NCBI GenBank assembly: GCA_914767715.1
Contig: OU612074.1
Span: forward strand, 12,388,062 to 12,448,061
Reading direction: 5' to 3'
Source: Membranipora membranacea
Lineage: Eukaryota; Bryozoa; Gymnolaemata; Cheilostomatida; Membraniporidae
Length of the DNA stretch: 60,000 nt
Positions 1 through 11,600 of this stretch are shown here, one piece after another; the first letter of the stretch is position 1, and each line of letters opens with the position of its first letter. Under the pieces are notes generated by a model. It was not told where the DNA came from, ran no database searches, and was given only the letters and a program-made list of their open reading frames with translations. Position numbers and translations under genes: made by a program.

Positions 1-640
1 GAAACTTCAGGAATAAAAATAAGCTCAACTAATGTTTACATCCGTACTCTTGCGCAAACTTAGGCTAGTGAGTGTAAACTTTACTGAGTAGAGAGTAAAC
101 ACTTATCTAACATTAGTAAACCCTGCTGAATGCTATCATACTGATAAGCCTGCTATTCTCATTGATTTAGTGCCTAACTCATAGAACAGCTACAATCAAG
201 TGTACCATAATACAATTGCAGTGATGACACTGTGAACTTTGAATGACTGATAAGGGCTCGCAGTAGTTTCAAGGTGATAATTTGTAAATGACACAAAAAA
301 GAACGATGACAGAGAAACGAGAAAACAATTTAGCTAACAAAATGATACTTATAGTCATTTTTTTATCACTTTAAATTTGACGAATGTATGAACACTCAAC
401 TGAACTTGAATTCTGGCCAACTAACACATTTATTTGTAAGTGTTTCTTCCTCGCTGGCATGTAACCTGCAATGAAAGGCCCTGTAGCAATCAATTATATC
501 TATGCAAAAATTGATATACTTGATGGGAGTTGTCATTTCTTTAAACAAGTAAGGATAATTCCTGTAACATTTGATAATTTATCAACAACATAAGACCTAA
601 GACATGTTGGTTAAAATTGCAAGAGTTAGTCACTCACCAC
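1..640. other. intergenic or upstream DNA, no gene seen
   Basis: AT-rich sequence with no convincing exon on either strand: no long open frame with splice sites and no recognisable protein motif. It could be intron or flank of a gene lying to the left of the window. Confidence 0.5.
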
Positions 641-843
641 ATCGTGGCGGTGAAACAGTGCGTGCCTTAAGGGCGAGGCTGCAATGACTGCGCCAATTTG
701 CTCTTAGTTTGTAGGCAGGTTGGAGCACACCTGGGCGTCCAACAACTCCCAGTAGTCAGTGGACTGCAGTGGGATTCGAACCCACGACCTTCAACACTTG
801 CGTGCTGAAGGACCGGCGCTCTAACCACTGAGCCACCTCCTAC
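640..843 (-). mobile_element. tRNA-derived SINE, family A, copy 1
   Basis: Read on the minus strand, 843 to about 762 resembles a tRNA gene: an A-box-like stretch (TGGCTCAGTGGTTAGAGC) and a perfect B box (GGGTTCGAATCCC). The two ends do not pair as an acceptor stem, so it is not a functional tRNA. The tail (761-640) matches the tail of the copy at 52349-52520 (shared words CCTGCCTRCAAACYAAGAGC and GCCCTWAAGGCA), which makes it a dispersed SINE family. A short open frame across it is only the element read through. Confidence 0.75.
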
Positions 844-860
844 ATAGTCTCTTATATGCA

Positions 861-1773
861 AAAAAAAAGGTGAGACCGAGCCTGGATCATTGTTTTCAAG
901 AAAAGGCTATTTTTCGCCATAATCGATATAGCTTTGGAGGTTGGCAGCACAATTGAAAAAGCTCAGTTTGAGACCATTTTCTGCTCAGAAACACCTTCTG
1001 CACTATGCAGTAATTCAGACAGAGCAATAATTCTCAAAAACTTTCCCAATAGCCAAAACACATTATTTATGGTTATTTAACCCAGCCGGAAGTGTAAAAT
1101 GAAAGCTTGCCTACTCATACATTATTTAGTAGACAAATTCTTGAGAGATTTTTGTTCTCCAACCATTTTCAGGTAAGACTTTTGATAATTAATTCGTGTG
1201 AGCACCTTCACGTAAAGCAAACTCACTATACATACCAGGAAAAAGCTATGGGATCACCTTACCAAATCTGTCAGGTATATAAAAAGATCAGTCATATCAA
1301 TCAGGTCGAGGTCAAATACCGTCATCGTATATTGCATATTTACCTGAGAAATAAAAAATCATACATCATTTCCCACATATTTTGCTTATATATAAGTATT
1401 TTCCTCAGAAGATGAGTAAGCTACCTGACCAACAGTTAGTTTTTTCTTGCCACAGTTAGTCACAATACTTTACTTTTTCTAATTGCGACTGCGGATTCTT
1501 GACTCACGCAAGACGTTTTTCCGTGACTCCAAACATATTTAAAAATAGCCTCTCTTGGTAGCATTATAAATCCCTTCAATACCCGGACAGTGTTAAGCAT
1601 TGCTATAATATAGGTCAAGCTACAAACAAATGATATTCACCTTCTCAAACGAAGGGTATAACTAGCAGTCTTATGAGCTGTCTATATTCTCACATCGGAG
1701 ATATATAATTTCTGTGTGTGTCAGGTTCATCTTTATACCATCACACAATCACATTACACATACATCTAACAGA
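861..1773. other. gap upstream of the F-box gene
   Basis: No gene supported. A 102-codon plus-strand frame at 1107-1415 has no family features and looks accidental. The promoter of the F-box gene should lie in the right part, but I see no certain element. Confidence 0.4.
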
Positions 1774-3848
1774 ATGGTAGCAGGGAGTGAAGAAGTACAG
1801 ATTGAATTTGACGAGGTATGAATTTAATATGAGATAGTCTCCATTACACTCTTTGCCAATCAGATAATATCGCTTTACACTGGGATTATGAAGATAAACT
1901 GATGTATATCGACAAAGAACAAGAAATTTCAAATGTAGAATTGAAGTCCCATTAACAGATGAAATGCATTTGTTGGGAACAGTCAACCTATGCACCTTTT
2001 AACATTTATTTCTGTGCCCAAATCCAAATAACTAATTTAAAGGCAACCCAAAGACTTTGATGATAAGACCAAATCTGATCTGTATTGCTATATAAACAAT
2101 TTCGATAGCAATTATGGAAGTAATCAAAGTATGGAACATGTAGTATGTACCACCGCATTCGTATATATCCATATATATGCCTTCATTTTAAGGAAAAAGT
2201 TGACCTACAGACTTGACAAACACTGACTACTTCTGTCACACGTTAGCTTTATCTGACACATCTGTGTAATTTTCTATATTTTAGGCACCACCGCCCTCAG
2301 GACAGTGAAATCACCGCACTAAGTGGTATCAAGAGAAAAGTAGATCAAGATGAAGATCAGGAGCAGCCAACAAAGAAAATATCGGTCAGAGAAATTGGGC
2401 TCTTAGATCTCAACTTTGATTTAATCATGATAATTCTAAGCATGCTTGATAAGGAGTCCTTATGTGCTCTCTTCAGAGTGTGCAAAAGTTCTAAAGCCTA
2501 CAAACTGGATAGATTAAGTTGGTGGTATAAATATCCGGTCTCCTGCAAGATAAGCGGTCTAGACGAATATGAAGCAAACTATTATGACCAAAATCAAATC
2601 CTCATGCTGAATGCCCAAGCAAGTTCGGAGCTTCCGATAGACAGCTACATGTTTGATAGTCTGAGATTTATCTCAGTCATTCAATCTTTAGCTGTGCTTT
2701 CCATTGATATAAATATCCATCCCCTATCACCAGCTAGCGATCTTCCTATACTGCGAAACTTAAAGTGGGCTAAGGCTTCTCTCATTGCCTGTTCAGAGAA
2801 TCAGCTCGACTCAATCTTACATATGCTAAGCGAGGTGACCATATTTCATCTAGAGGTTCAGGACAATGACTTCGATCTATTAGGCAGAAGCTACATGATG
2901 AACAAAATCATGTGTTCCTTGAAAAACATCAAAGACCTTGAGCTTACGTCTTGTCCATCTACTCGGGCACCCCTTAACGATATTGAAACGTCTACTAATC
3001 TACAACGTCTCTCTATGAATCACAAAGACATTAACGATGTTTTGTTGGGAGAACCACAATCCAGGAGAAGCGAGTTAGAGAATAGGGACATGTGTTTTAC
3101 ACCCCAACTTCTCTCAAGTATAGTTAACTGCTTCAAAAACTTAGCAATATTAGAATTATGTATGTGTGATTCGCACCACCAGGATAACATTCATAAAGAG
3201 AACTACTATGAACCTATATCAAGTCTAAAAGGTCTGAAGTTGAGGGGTAATATGCTTTGTAACACAGATTTGGTTTACAAGATAAGTCCAAGATCTCTTA
3301 TCGCTTTGGACATTCTTCACATCGAACCTGATCTAAGAAGCTCTAGGAAAATATTGCCCTTTTCTCCCTCGCTGATGACTATAGCAGAGAATTTTCCAGA
3401 TCTCGAACTTCTATGTATATATGGTAAAAATATCACAACAGTCGATGCTAGGGAGAAACTCAATGTACTCCGTAGTTTGGCAAAGAAGGTACCAAAGCTT
3501 ACAATTCTAGGTATAGAAGATATTATAGACATAGGAAAATGTGAAACGGACGAAAAAGAAGAATTCTGTACGGTTTTGGAAAACTTTGAAAATTTGAAAA
3601 GCATTTCATCTATCACACGGTTACCCTACCGTCACTTCCCTCTACAAATCAAGTATTTCATAATCAGGTGTGAAAATTGGTTTGCAGGCTTTGATAATTA
3701 TGTTCTGATAAGATTCGGTAATGCATTTAAATCTGTCCCGGATGACAGTTGTCAATGGCACGAAGCTCAAGGCAGCGCCTATTTTCAGCTTGACAGCAGC
3801 AAATGGCTACTAGAGAAAATGCGCAGATCATCAAATTTCATAATCTAA
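1774..3848 (+). CDS. F-box protein with leucine-rich C-terminal region
   Basis: Proposed exons 1774-1815 and 2301-3848, joined in phase 0 (donor GAG|gtatga, acceptor ccctcag|GAC), giving 529 aa. Residues about 20-45 are charged with short basic runs (KRK, KK) that could act as a nuclear signal. Residues about 46-92 look like an F-box: a hydrophobic LLDLNFDLIMIILSML helix, then conserved-looking KESLCALFRVCKSS and a Trp-Trp-Tyr patch. The remainder has irregular leucine-rich segments (NLQRLSM, LKNIKDLELTSC, LEKLLCIYG-like) consistent with LRRs. F-box proteins are substrate receptors of SCF ubiquitin ligases through Skp1; the substrate here is unknown. Most of the protein is one long exon. The small first exon (MVAGSEEVQIEFDE) is inferred from context and frame; without it translation could begin at 2427, which would cut the F-box. 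Confidence 0.7.
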
Positions 3849-4226
3849 TCAAGTGACAAGATGAGTCAACATAAAATAGCATTAAGAAAGAGCTCTCATG
3901 AGAACATTAACTTACTATCTGTAGTGTATTCAAACTTACATGAGATATGCTGAAGTGTCCAGTGCTGGTGCAACTTCTCTGTATTATCTAATTCACTTGT
4001 CCTCTCTAAGACAGCGTGCTTATTAATGCCTCCTTCCTGCGCATTCCCGGATGTAGCTCGAGTTCTTATGCGGCACTCTCATCTATCCTTCCTTATTTAC
4101 ATCCCACACTCTATTATACCTTGCACTACACTATAAACCAAACTTTTTATACCAAGTGTCTGATGAACATGGGGAGATTCACGGTATGTCCATAGTCTGA
4201 GCGCCCCAGACTCTTGCTCTATTCTG
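3849..4226. other. short gap between convergent genes
   Basis: 3' side of both the F-box gene (+) and AGK (-). No gene seen; likely UTRs and spacer. Confidence 0.4.
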
Positions 4227-4345
4227 GATCAAGTTTGATCCAATTTGCCTGCATTCCGGTTGCTCCATTTCCACTGGCGTGACCAGTGGAGGGGAGCAAT
4301 TCCCAATACAGGCAATGGACAAATGGTAATGGACCAAACTTGATC
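4227..4345. mobile_element. MITE, GATCAAGTTTGATCC family, copy 1
   Basis: A 119-bp element with imperfect terminal inverted repeats: left GATCAAGTTTGATCCAATT, right end GGACCAAACTTGATC. Related copies lie at 36596-36690 and 39477-39591. It is followed by a run of Cs (about 4350-4362). Confidence 0.7.
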
Positions 4346-4458
4346 TTGGCCCCCCCCCCCCCTCTGACGACCCCTCGTGTATCTTGTATATCATGTGTGT
4401 TTTCCATCAGGGCACATTTATCGTTAACAAATTAGTTTTTATTATCTATTGTTAGTTG

Positions 4459-4464
4459 TTTATT
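4459..4464 (-). terminator. possible AGK poly(A) signal
   Basis: AATAAA on the minus strand, 166-171 nt past the AGK stop codon. No other good match lies closer. Confidence 0.4.
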
Positions 4465-4629
4465 TCATGAATAGCAAAACCTTCAGCTTTCCCTTTCTCA
4501 GCGATTGTATCTGTATTTAACGTCAATACAAACACACACCATACCTTTACCAAGTCTTTCTCTATCGTTTGAACCTTGAACAAAAACTGTAGCAGTAACG
4601 AAAAGTACCTCTCGTATAATCAAAATATA

Positions 4630-7600
4630 CTATGCGATGACCGGCGTGAAAATTTTAATCTTATCTTTTAGCAGAGTAATCTTAGCCGGCATTACTTCAT
4701 ACTTCTCAGAGTCCATCATAAACCATTGATACTGGGTTTGTTTTGGATGTATAGTGATACTAGATAGAGGTGTGCAGCTTCTCTCGTTTGCTGTCTTAGA
4801 CTGTTTGAAAAGCAGGTCTGTCTTTTCTGGATCTGGTGATGTATACAGTTCTATCTGTGAACAACTTTGCCCTGCAACGAGAACCAAACATATAGCGTCT
4901 ATCTACACCAAGGAAAACTAAATCAGATTTCATTTTTCAATGCCTTGCTTGAAGTTGCAAAAGGGGAATGTTTCTCGAAGTTGTCTCCTTTTTAGGAAAG
5001 GTTGGACAATTTAGTATGAAAGTGATAATGTCTGATTTTGGCATGAGCATTTTCACAGTTCAGCAGGTGCGAGGTTCATTGAGATGACAAATATATTGTT
5101 AACAGTGGTTCAATTCAAGTGGTACTAACAATTCATAAGGGGTAGTTTGTAATGCAAGTTTGAAACTGAATAGATCCACCATAACTTGGGACCTTTTCAA
5201 ACAAGCCTGTCTTAATGGTCCGATTTACAGTGCCAGAAATCGTATGATCTTAAGTCCCGACCATGAACTGCTATACAGCTCCTGGGACAATGATACCAAC
5301 AAAACAACATCACAATAATAGAACATGTATTTACCTGATTGATTATATTCTTTGACTGTGACTAATTCTAGATGATGTGTATCTATACTCTGTTTAGATG
5401 TTTTTCCACATGAAGGATTTTCCACCTAAAACAGAACATGAAAGTTTATCAGAGTAGCAGCATATGTGCCCCAGAAGTGCTCCAAACTGCCTGAAAACAT
5501 CAATTTTTCGCAGTATATACAATCAAATTGCTTTAACAGTAGTCAAAGTATCTACTGCTTCAATTACTGCCCGTCAGATCAGATCAGAACAATCCCGGGG
5601 CACCAGCAGAGCCTAGTAGTTATCGGTCTTTTGCTAGATTCACTATAACTGACGATCTATTAAATCCAAACACCCTCGAGGAGTTATTATTAGCTACAGC
5701 AAGGATTTCAAGAAATCCTTGGCTACAGCGCTTCTAGATCTATCTTCTCTGTCCACCTGGTATGCCCGGTATCCTGAAATCGGACTGAAATACGGACTAA
5801 CAGAGTGCCACATTACCAAAGTCTTCAACCCTATGAAGCGGTGATCACGCCGGCAAGTACCAAGTACCTCCTGTGAACTTTTTACTATTCTATGGTACAT
5901 AGGTAGTCTATCACACATTATAGCATATAAAAATTACTGGATCTTTCTACAAAAGTGACATACTATATTGTACAGTCCATGATGTCTGTAACTAATGATC
6001 CTATTTAATATGGTGACTAAACAGATTATGAGCATATGTCAAAAGGTAAAGCCAGTTTAACACACATACACTAACTAACCTTGGTTCTGGGATCTACAGT
6101 GACCACTGCTGGTTTGGTACGGTTGTCAACAGGCCACCACCACGAATTTTTAGTGGTAGGTTTAGCAGGCTGAACTCTGGTAACTGTGGGCTTAGCTATA
6201 CATTTGTTACATCCATCGCAGGGAGGCGAAATCTCTGCCTCTACTCGAACATTTGGCGGCCATTCACTAAACAAACACTATAAGAAAAACGCTTAATATT
6301 AGTCACATAGCGTAATGATATTGATAATAAGAATCACCATATATGATTTAAGAAAACATCCTCAATAATAATCAAATCATATACAGTGTATTGATAACGT
6401 GGCAAAGATAACATTATCTCAATCATCAACACGATGCTGCAATGACATATTGAGAGGTCTTCTCATTTGCCATCAATCTTGCATCCGCCCAAAATAATAT
6501 ATTTGATTCATATGACTACTTCTTTTAACAACCTTCCTCAACATCTTCGTTCATCAAAACCCATACATGCATTTAAATTTGCATTGTCAAACCATTCGTT
6601 TTCACTGAATTGAGTTTTATACCCTTTTATTTTATTTCGGTTGGTTTTGTTTTGGTTTTTCTTGTACATCAGGGAGAATATCTTCGGGTGATGGTTAATG
6701 CAATAGAAATGTATATATATTCATATTAGGAGTTATCTGCTCAATATCAAAGAGGAGATAACACTTACCGTTTTCAGGTAACAGTACCAGGTCTTCAGAG
6801 GGCCAATCATGTACCAGTATTTCCCCTTCACACGTTCTACTTCGGGATGTATGCCCCATTTGATGTTAGACATCAGATAAACTTTCTTAGCCTCAGATCC
6901 TACAGCGATGTCGCTGGATGATGCGGGCGTTCCATCATCATTTACCTTGGAAGATTCAACAGGTAGAGGCTCTACTTCCATCACATCTGCCATAGCAAAT
7001 CTGAAATGTATATTACTTCAAGGTACAAGTAAATTGGTATGAATTGCAATGATGATGCAATTATTTTCATTTTATCATTTTCCAAATCAAGGTAGCAAAG
7101 AAAAGGAGCAAAGAATAGAGTATATAAGGAGCGAAGGACAAGAGTCTATAAAAATAAACATTCTCAATCTAATCACCCAAAACATAATATCAACTTTAAA
7201 TCTGACAATAGAATAGGGAGAAAATGGTCATACTCATAGGTTCAAAAACCTGGTGCAGTATTTGGGATAGCCATTGGTGGGAAAGAGCCAATGCCAGGTC
7301 ACTAAAAGTAGCTATTTAGATATATTGAAATTTCTCCCCACCCAGACATCCAGTCAGAACCAAAACATCAGCTAGATTCTGGCAGCTTTAAACTAACCGG
7401 TTTTGTATGACTGCCATTGTGGCCTGACAGAATCGCTCTACTTCAAGCTCATCCAGTGGAAACACTCTGCTAGCAAATGTGTTAGTCTTACCAAACGGTA
7501 AGACACCTATAAATTAAACGTAAAATATAATATATAAGCAGGGTACAGTACAGTTGCAAATGACGATAAGAGTTGCTGAACAATCAGTTGGACCAATCTT

Positions 7601-8266
7601 GTTGACTGAATATCAATTAAATTGGAATATATATTAATTCTAAAATCAAACTTGCAATCATTCTTTTTCAATGCAGAGGAGGCTTTATTAATACACAGCT
7701 GAGGGTGTTCACTGACTAAGTCACCAACAAACTTTGAGCTTTCATAAATGCTGCGTGGCATGGCTAGGCATTACCCCTCGAATTGCATGAACTTCAAATT
7801 CATGTTATTACCAACCAATTGGAATCCTGTCAGCGACACCATCTTCACGTCTCAACAAACCAGTCACGATCTCCGACAGAGTACCATCACCTCCAGCCAC
7901 CATAATAGCATCAACAATGTTATTATCCAGAACGCTCATGTACGCTTTTGCTTGTCCTTCGTGTTCAGTTCGCACCACATGAAGCTCAATCCCTGCTAGA
8001 TGTAGCAAAGGAAGGACATGTTTTTCTAACAGATATTTGGTCTTCCCATCTTTGGCAGCAGGGTTCAGGAACACAATCACCTTTCTTGGTCTTTCATTGG
8101 GTGTTATCGTTTGTCTCCCATATTCTCTGGCTTTGAAACAGTATTCCTGCATCAGCAAGTTTTCCCTGTGCCATTTGTAGAAGAACTTTGAAGCATAAGC
8201 AGCAACTCCTGAAAAGAATATTGTCTTTTTCCAGTGGGTCCTAACTGTAGTAAATATTTTTAGCAT
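4630..8266 (-). CDS. AGK: acylglycerol kinase, mitochondrial
   Basis: Six exons: 8266-7816, 7506-7398, 7000-6769, 6277-6080, 5425-5335, 4871-4630. Phases agree at each junction; 440 aa, close to the ~420 aa of vertebrate AGK. The N-terminal stretch (ThrHisTrpLysLys followed by a hydrophobic segment) is AGK-like. The diacylglycerol kinase catalytic core is intact: FLNPAA (about residues 66-71) and the nucleotide-binding loop GGDGT (125-129), followed by IPIG. Downstream are the AGK-type KYWYMIGPLKT block and a C-terminal block ending MDSEKYEVMPAKITLL. Known role: phosphorylates mono- and diacylglycerol to LPA/PA and, in vertebrates, is also a TIM22 import subunit. The start at 8266 is chosen because MLKIFTTVRTHWKK matches the family N-terminus; an in-frame ATG 25 codons upstream (8341) is less likely. 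Exon 4 carries a Cys-rich, Trp-Trp-Trp insertion that I do not recall from vertebrates. Confidence 0.93.
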
Positions 8267-8646
8267 GACTAGTAGAGGAAATGATGTAAATGAGATACAG
8301 TAAAATCGTTCATTAGTAGATAAAAAGCCACCACTCAGCACATCTGTTCTGAAACTCTGATGGAGAAAAAAATTGCATTAACTTTACTGGAAGGAGGGAT
8401 AAAAGAATATATCAAGGTCATAAGAATGCCAAGATTCAAGGGAGGATGTGATCAATGAAGAGGGAGTTCATTGATGTGATTGGCTCTAAATAAAGTCAGC
8501 TGACCAATCACAGTTGGGAGTGCTGAGCGGGAAATCTCTCTATGATAGTAAATTTTACCTCAGGTCACACTTGCAATTTATAACATTTTAGAATTTTACT
8601 CAAGTTTCAACAATTTTATGCATATTATATCAATTTATATCTCATC
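8267..8646. promoter_or_regulatory. shared bidirectional promoter of AGK and dNK
   Basis: 380 bp separate the start codons of two divergently transcribed genes. At 8475-8483 is TGTGATTGG and at 8504-8512 its exact inverse CCAATCACA, so two CCAAT boxes face each other 20 bp apart with a TAAATAAAG stretch between them. CCAAT boxes (NF-Y sites) are common in head-to-head promoters. Shared use is inferred from the layout. Confidence 0.65.
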
Positions 8647-11600
8647 ATGAGCTCCTCATCATCACCATCAGACTCTCCCATTCCTAGTAAGTATTCTATG
8701 TACTATGAGGTAGGTGTAGCCTGTCAAGACAGGCTAAGGTAGGTGCTGCTCAGTCAATTCTGTTGAGTTACTCTTTGGAGTTTTCTTGCCATGATCTGTG
8801 AATGAATAGCCATAGTTCTTAATTCAACATAGATCTGTGGGTGGTACAACAAAAATGCTCTAGAATATGGGTTACTAAAAACATGTATGAACATGCTTGG
8901 GCTAATCAATAATAATAATGTTATTGATTGTGCTCAAGCCTTGTAATTAATCACAAGCTGCATTTCAAAAGCAAGCAAGCTTTCACTCCCTACAAACAAC
9001 AAGGAAGAAGGGAAATGCTTAGGCTTTGTTGATTCTTGATTATATCAGTTTGATTTGTTTGGTTGGTTAAATACATCATTGGCCTTGGGCATCATTGACT
9101 TGAGTGGACTGCCTAGCTAGGAAGGAGTGCCACTTGTCACTTGTATTTCTGGATGGGACTAGGATTGTAAAGACCTCCTAAGTACAGACAGTCAGTCACA
9201 GACCAAGACTAGAAGAGAGACTGAGAGGTCTACTAGGGTGCAAGAAATGTAACTCTTAACTGTTTGTTATGCCTTGCTCAGAATCATTTAACTGGAGCAG
9301 CAAAATCAAAGGAGTCTATGTATAGGAATCTTCTAACAGAAACAGTGAACTATTGATGATAATGGGGAAACAGTTCATATTTGTGTCTAACTTAACTATG
9401 ACTTAGCCTAAAACTAATGACACAGCTTCTCAAGAATATTCTGTGCACACTGTTACACAGTAAAGCTGCAATAAGGATGCCGGTCACATTCCGACTAAGC
9501 TCTCAATTCCCAATCTATGGTGCATTCTCAAATCTAGGCCTACAACAGATAATAACAGGTTTGTATATAAACATGACTAATCTATGTAACTAGCCCTAGG
9601 CATATAGTGCTGGGCTTTCAGTATTGCTGACAGTGCTGGTTGTATATACTACTGTAGGCATCCTGCTCGATATGGATCATAATTTTTAAGTACTTGCTTG
9701 TACTTGTTTGCAGGTTTGAGAAATTCCCTAAGCGACTCAGGGTTCTCATCTCTCAGCAACTCACAGTCATTTAGCAATGATAAGTTCACAGTAAGTACGC
9801 ACGTCTTATGTCAAATTTACTTATAATCCCTCTGATGCTATGAGATAAAGTTGTCCAGGGGTTTTTTCAATTAGAAACAAGTCAAAATTGCAATCTGATC
9901 ATTCACTAATTGAGTGAGCGAGACCTACAAAGCTCTCCCTTTCAAATTGTTCAGTCATTGATGTAACTATATATTTTTTGAGTGAGCGATTCAGGAGAGA
10001 TTTTGTCTAATTGAAAGACCAAGTGAGTTATAATTTTTAGCATGCAATAGTGATAGCGTGCTTTAGTAAAACCTCGCTCGTTCTAATTGAAAGTCCCCCC
10101 AGAGAGAAATTTTCCCCTCAGTGTACATAGGTTCTTTCCCTTTGTTCTGTGCCGGGGAAAAATATTCTGGTTTTTCCATGATTTTTATTCGAATTTTCTT
10201 TCCCGGATATTGCAACAAACAGATAGGGTATTATGTGAACGTAACTGAGTAGGTTGTTGCCCTGGGGTTATAAGTCATTGAGTGATAAGGACTGGAGTGA
10301 TAACACCTCATTCGCTGTAAAGTCAAAAAGCTATACACATCGAAATGTATTCATCTCCTGTTGGAAAAAAAGGTATGGATATTGGCGACATTTTTGTTCC
10401 ACTATAGACAGTTGTCACAATGTCAAACGTTAGGAATGAGTATCTTTTCGCTCTGGTGATGATCATGTTTTCATAAATGCTATTGCAGTTGATATTAGCT
10501 AGGGTTTAGGCCACAGACTTAAAAATAAACCTAGACAGGACACCATATACAGCTGAAGTGAGGCACTTAATTTTGACGGTTTCGGTTTGATCGGTTTCCG
10601 AGTTTGAAAATTGCTTTACAATCAGCAGCATCTTGTTATCAACTTGATCAATTTTTCTTCTTCAAAATTGTTTTTGCCTCAAATTAGCATCAAACTGTTC
10701 ATGACAAGTTGCTGAATCTATTGTAGTTTTCAAACTCAAAATCCGGTCAAAATTGATTGAGTTATCAACAAAAAACCTTGATTGTGAACAGTAAATCGAT
10801 GATAGCATCATTGCTTTCTACGCCTCCCGATGACGTTACGTCGCCCACAATTAAGTGCATCAATGCTAATGCTCCATATAGTGTCCTGCTTTAAGTCTGT
10901 GTAAAATGGCAAACTTGATCTCCGTGATATTCTTCCCTAAGCTTAACATGCATGCGTAGGTCATCATTGCGATGAATTGTTATTTTGAGTTATGCTTATC
11001 ATACACTCACCATTGCTTGCAGGTAGTTGTCGAAGGAAATATTGGAGTTGGCAAAAGTACGTTCTTGGAACATTTGCAGAAAAACAGCCAAGATGTGGAG
11101 ATATACGCGGAGCCTGTGGCTTTATGGAAAGACATTGGAGGATTTAACGCACTCGTAAGTAAATACCCACACATAACCATTCATTTACAAGGAATACCTT
11201 TTGACCTTATAAGTGTCTTCTAGTAGGTCATACTGATCAGGTTGCTGTTGGTGTGGTTGCCATTTCAATCAAGTAGGTTCAGATGTTGGATGCAGTAGCT
11301 TTTCTCTTTGAAGCACTATGCGCTGAGAAGGTGGGGACAATAGATTTTTTCTGGCGCTTCAGTGCTACTGACAGTGGAATGTGGATGACACTTAGGTAAT
11401 ATGGTTTGGGCATAAATGTGGCATCGGTGGAATAGCAATTTATTTATAAACAATATCTATAATTTGTAACTCTAATATTACATTGTATTGCCATATACTG
11501 TCAAAAATTCTTGAATACCATTGGAAACTATTAATCTGCAAATTCCATAAATCGGGAGCCTTGCAGATGCGACGCCACACACGTGTACACTTTTTTGCAG

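Noticed and set aside
762-843. Functional tRNA gene
   Set aside because: Ends do not pair into an acceptor stem and the sequence continues into a SINE body.
667-861. 64-codon minus-strand frame
   Set aside because: It reads through a tRNA-derived SINE head.
3317-3616. 99-codon minus-strand frame
   Set aside because: Antisense shadow of the F-box exon.
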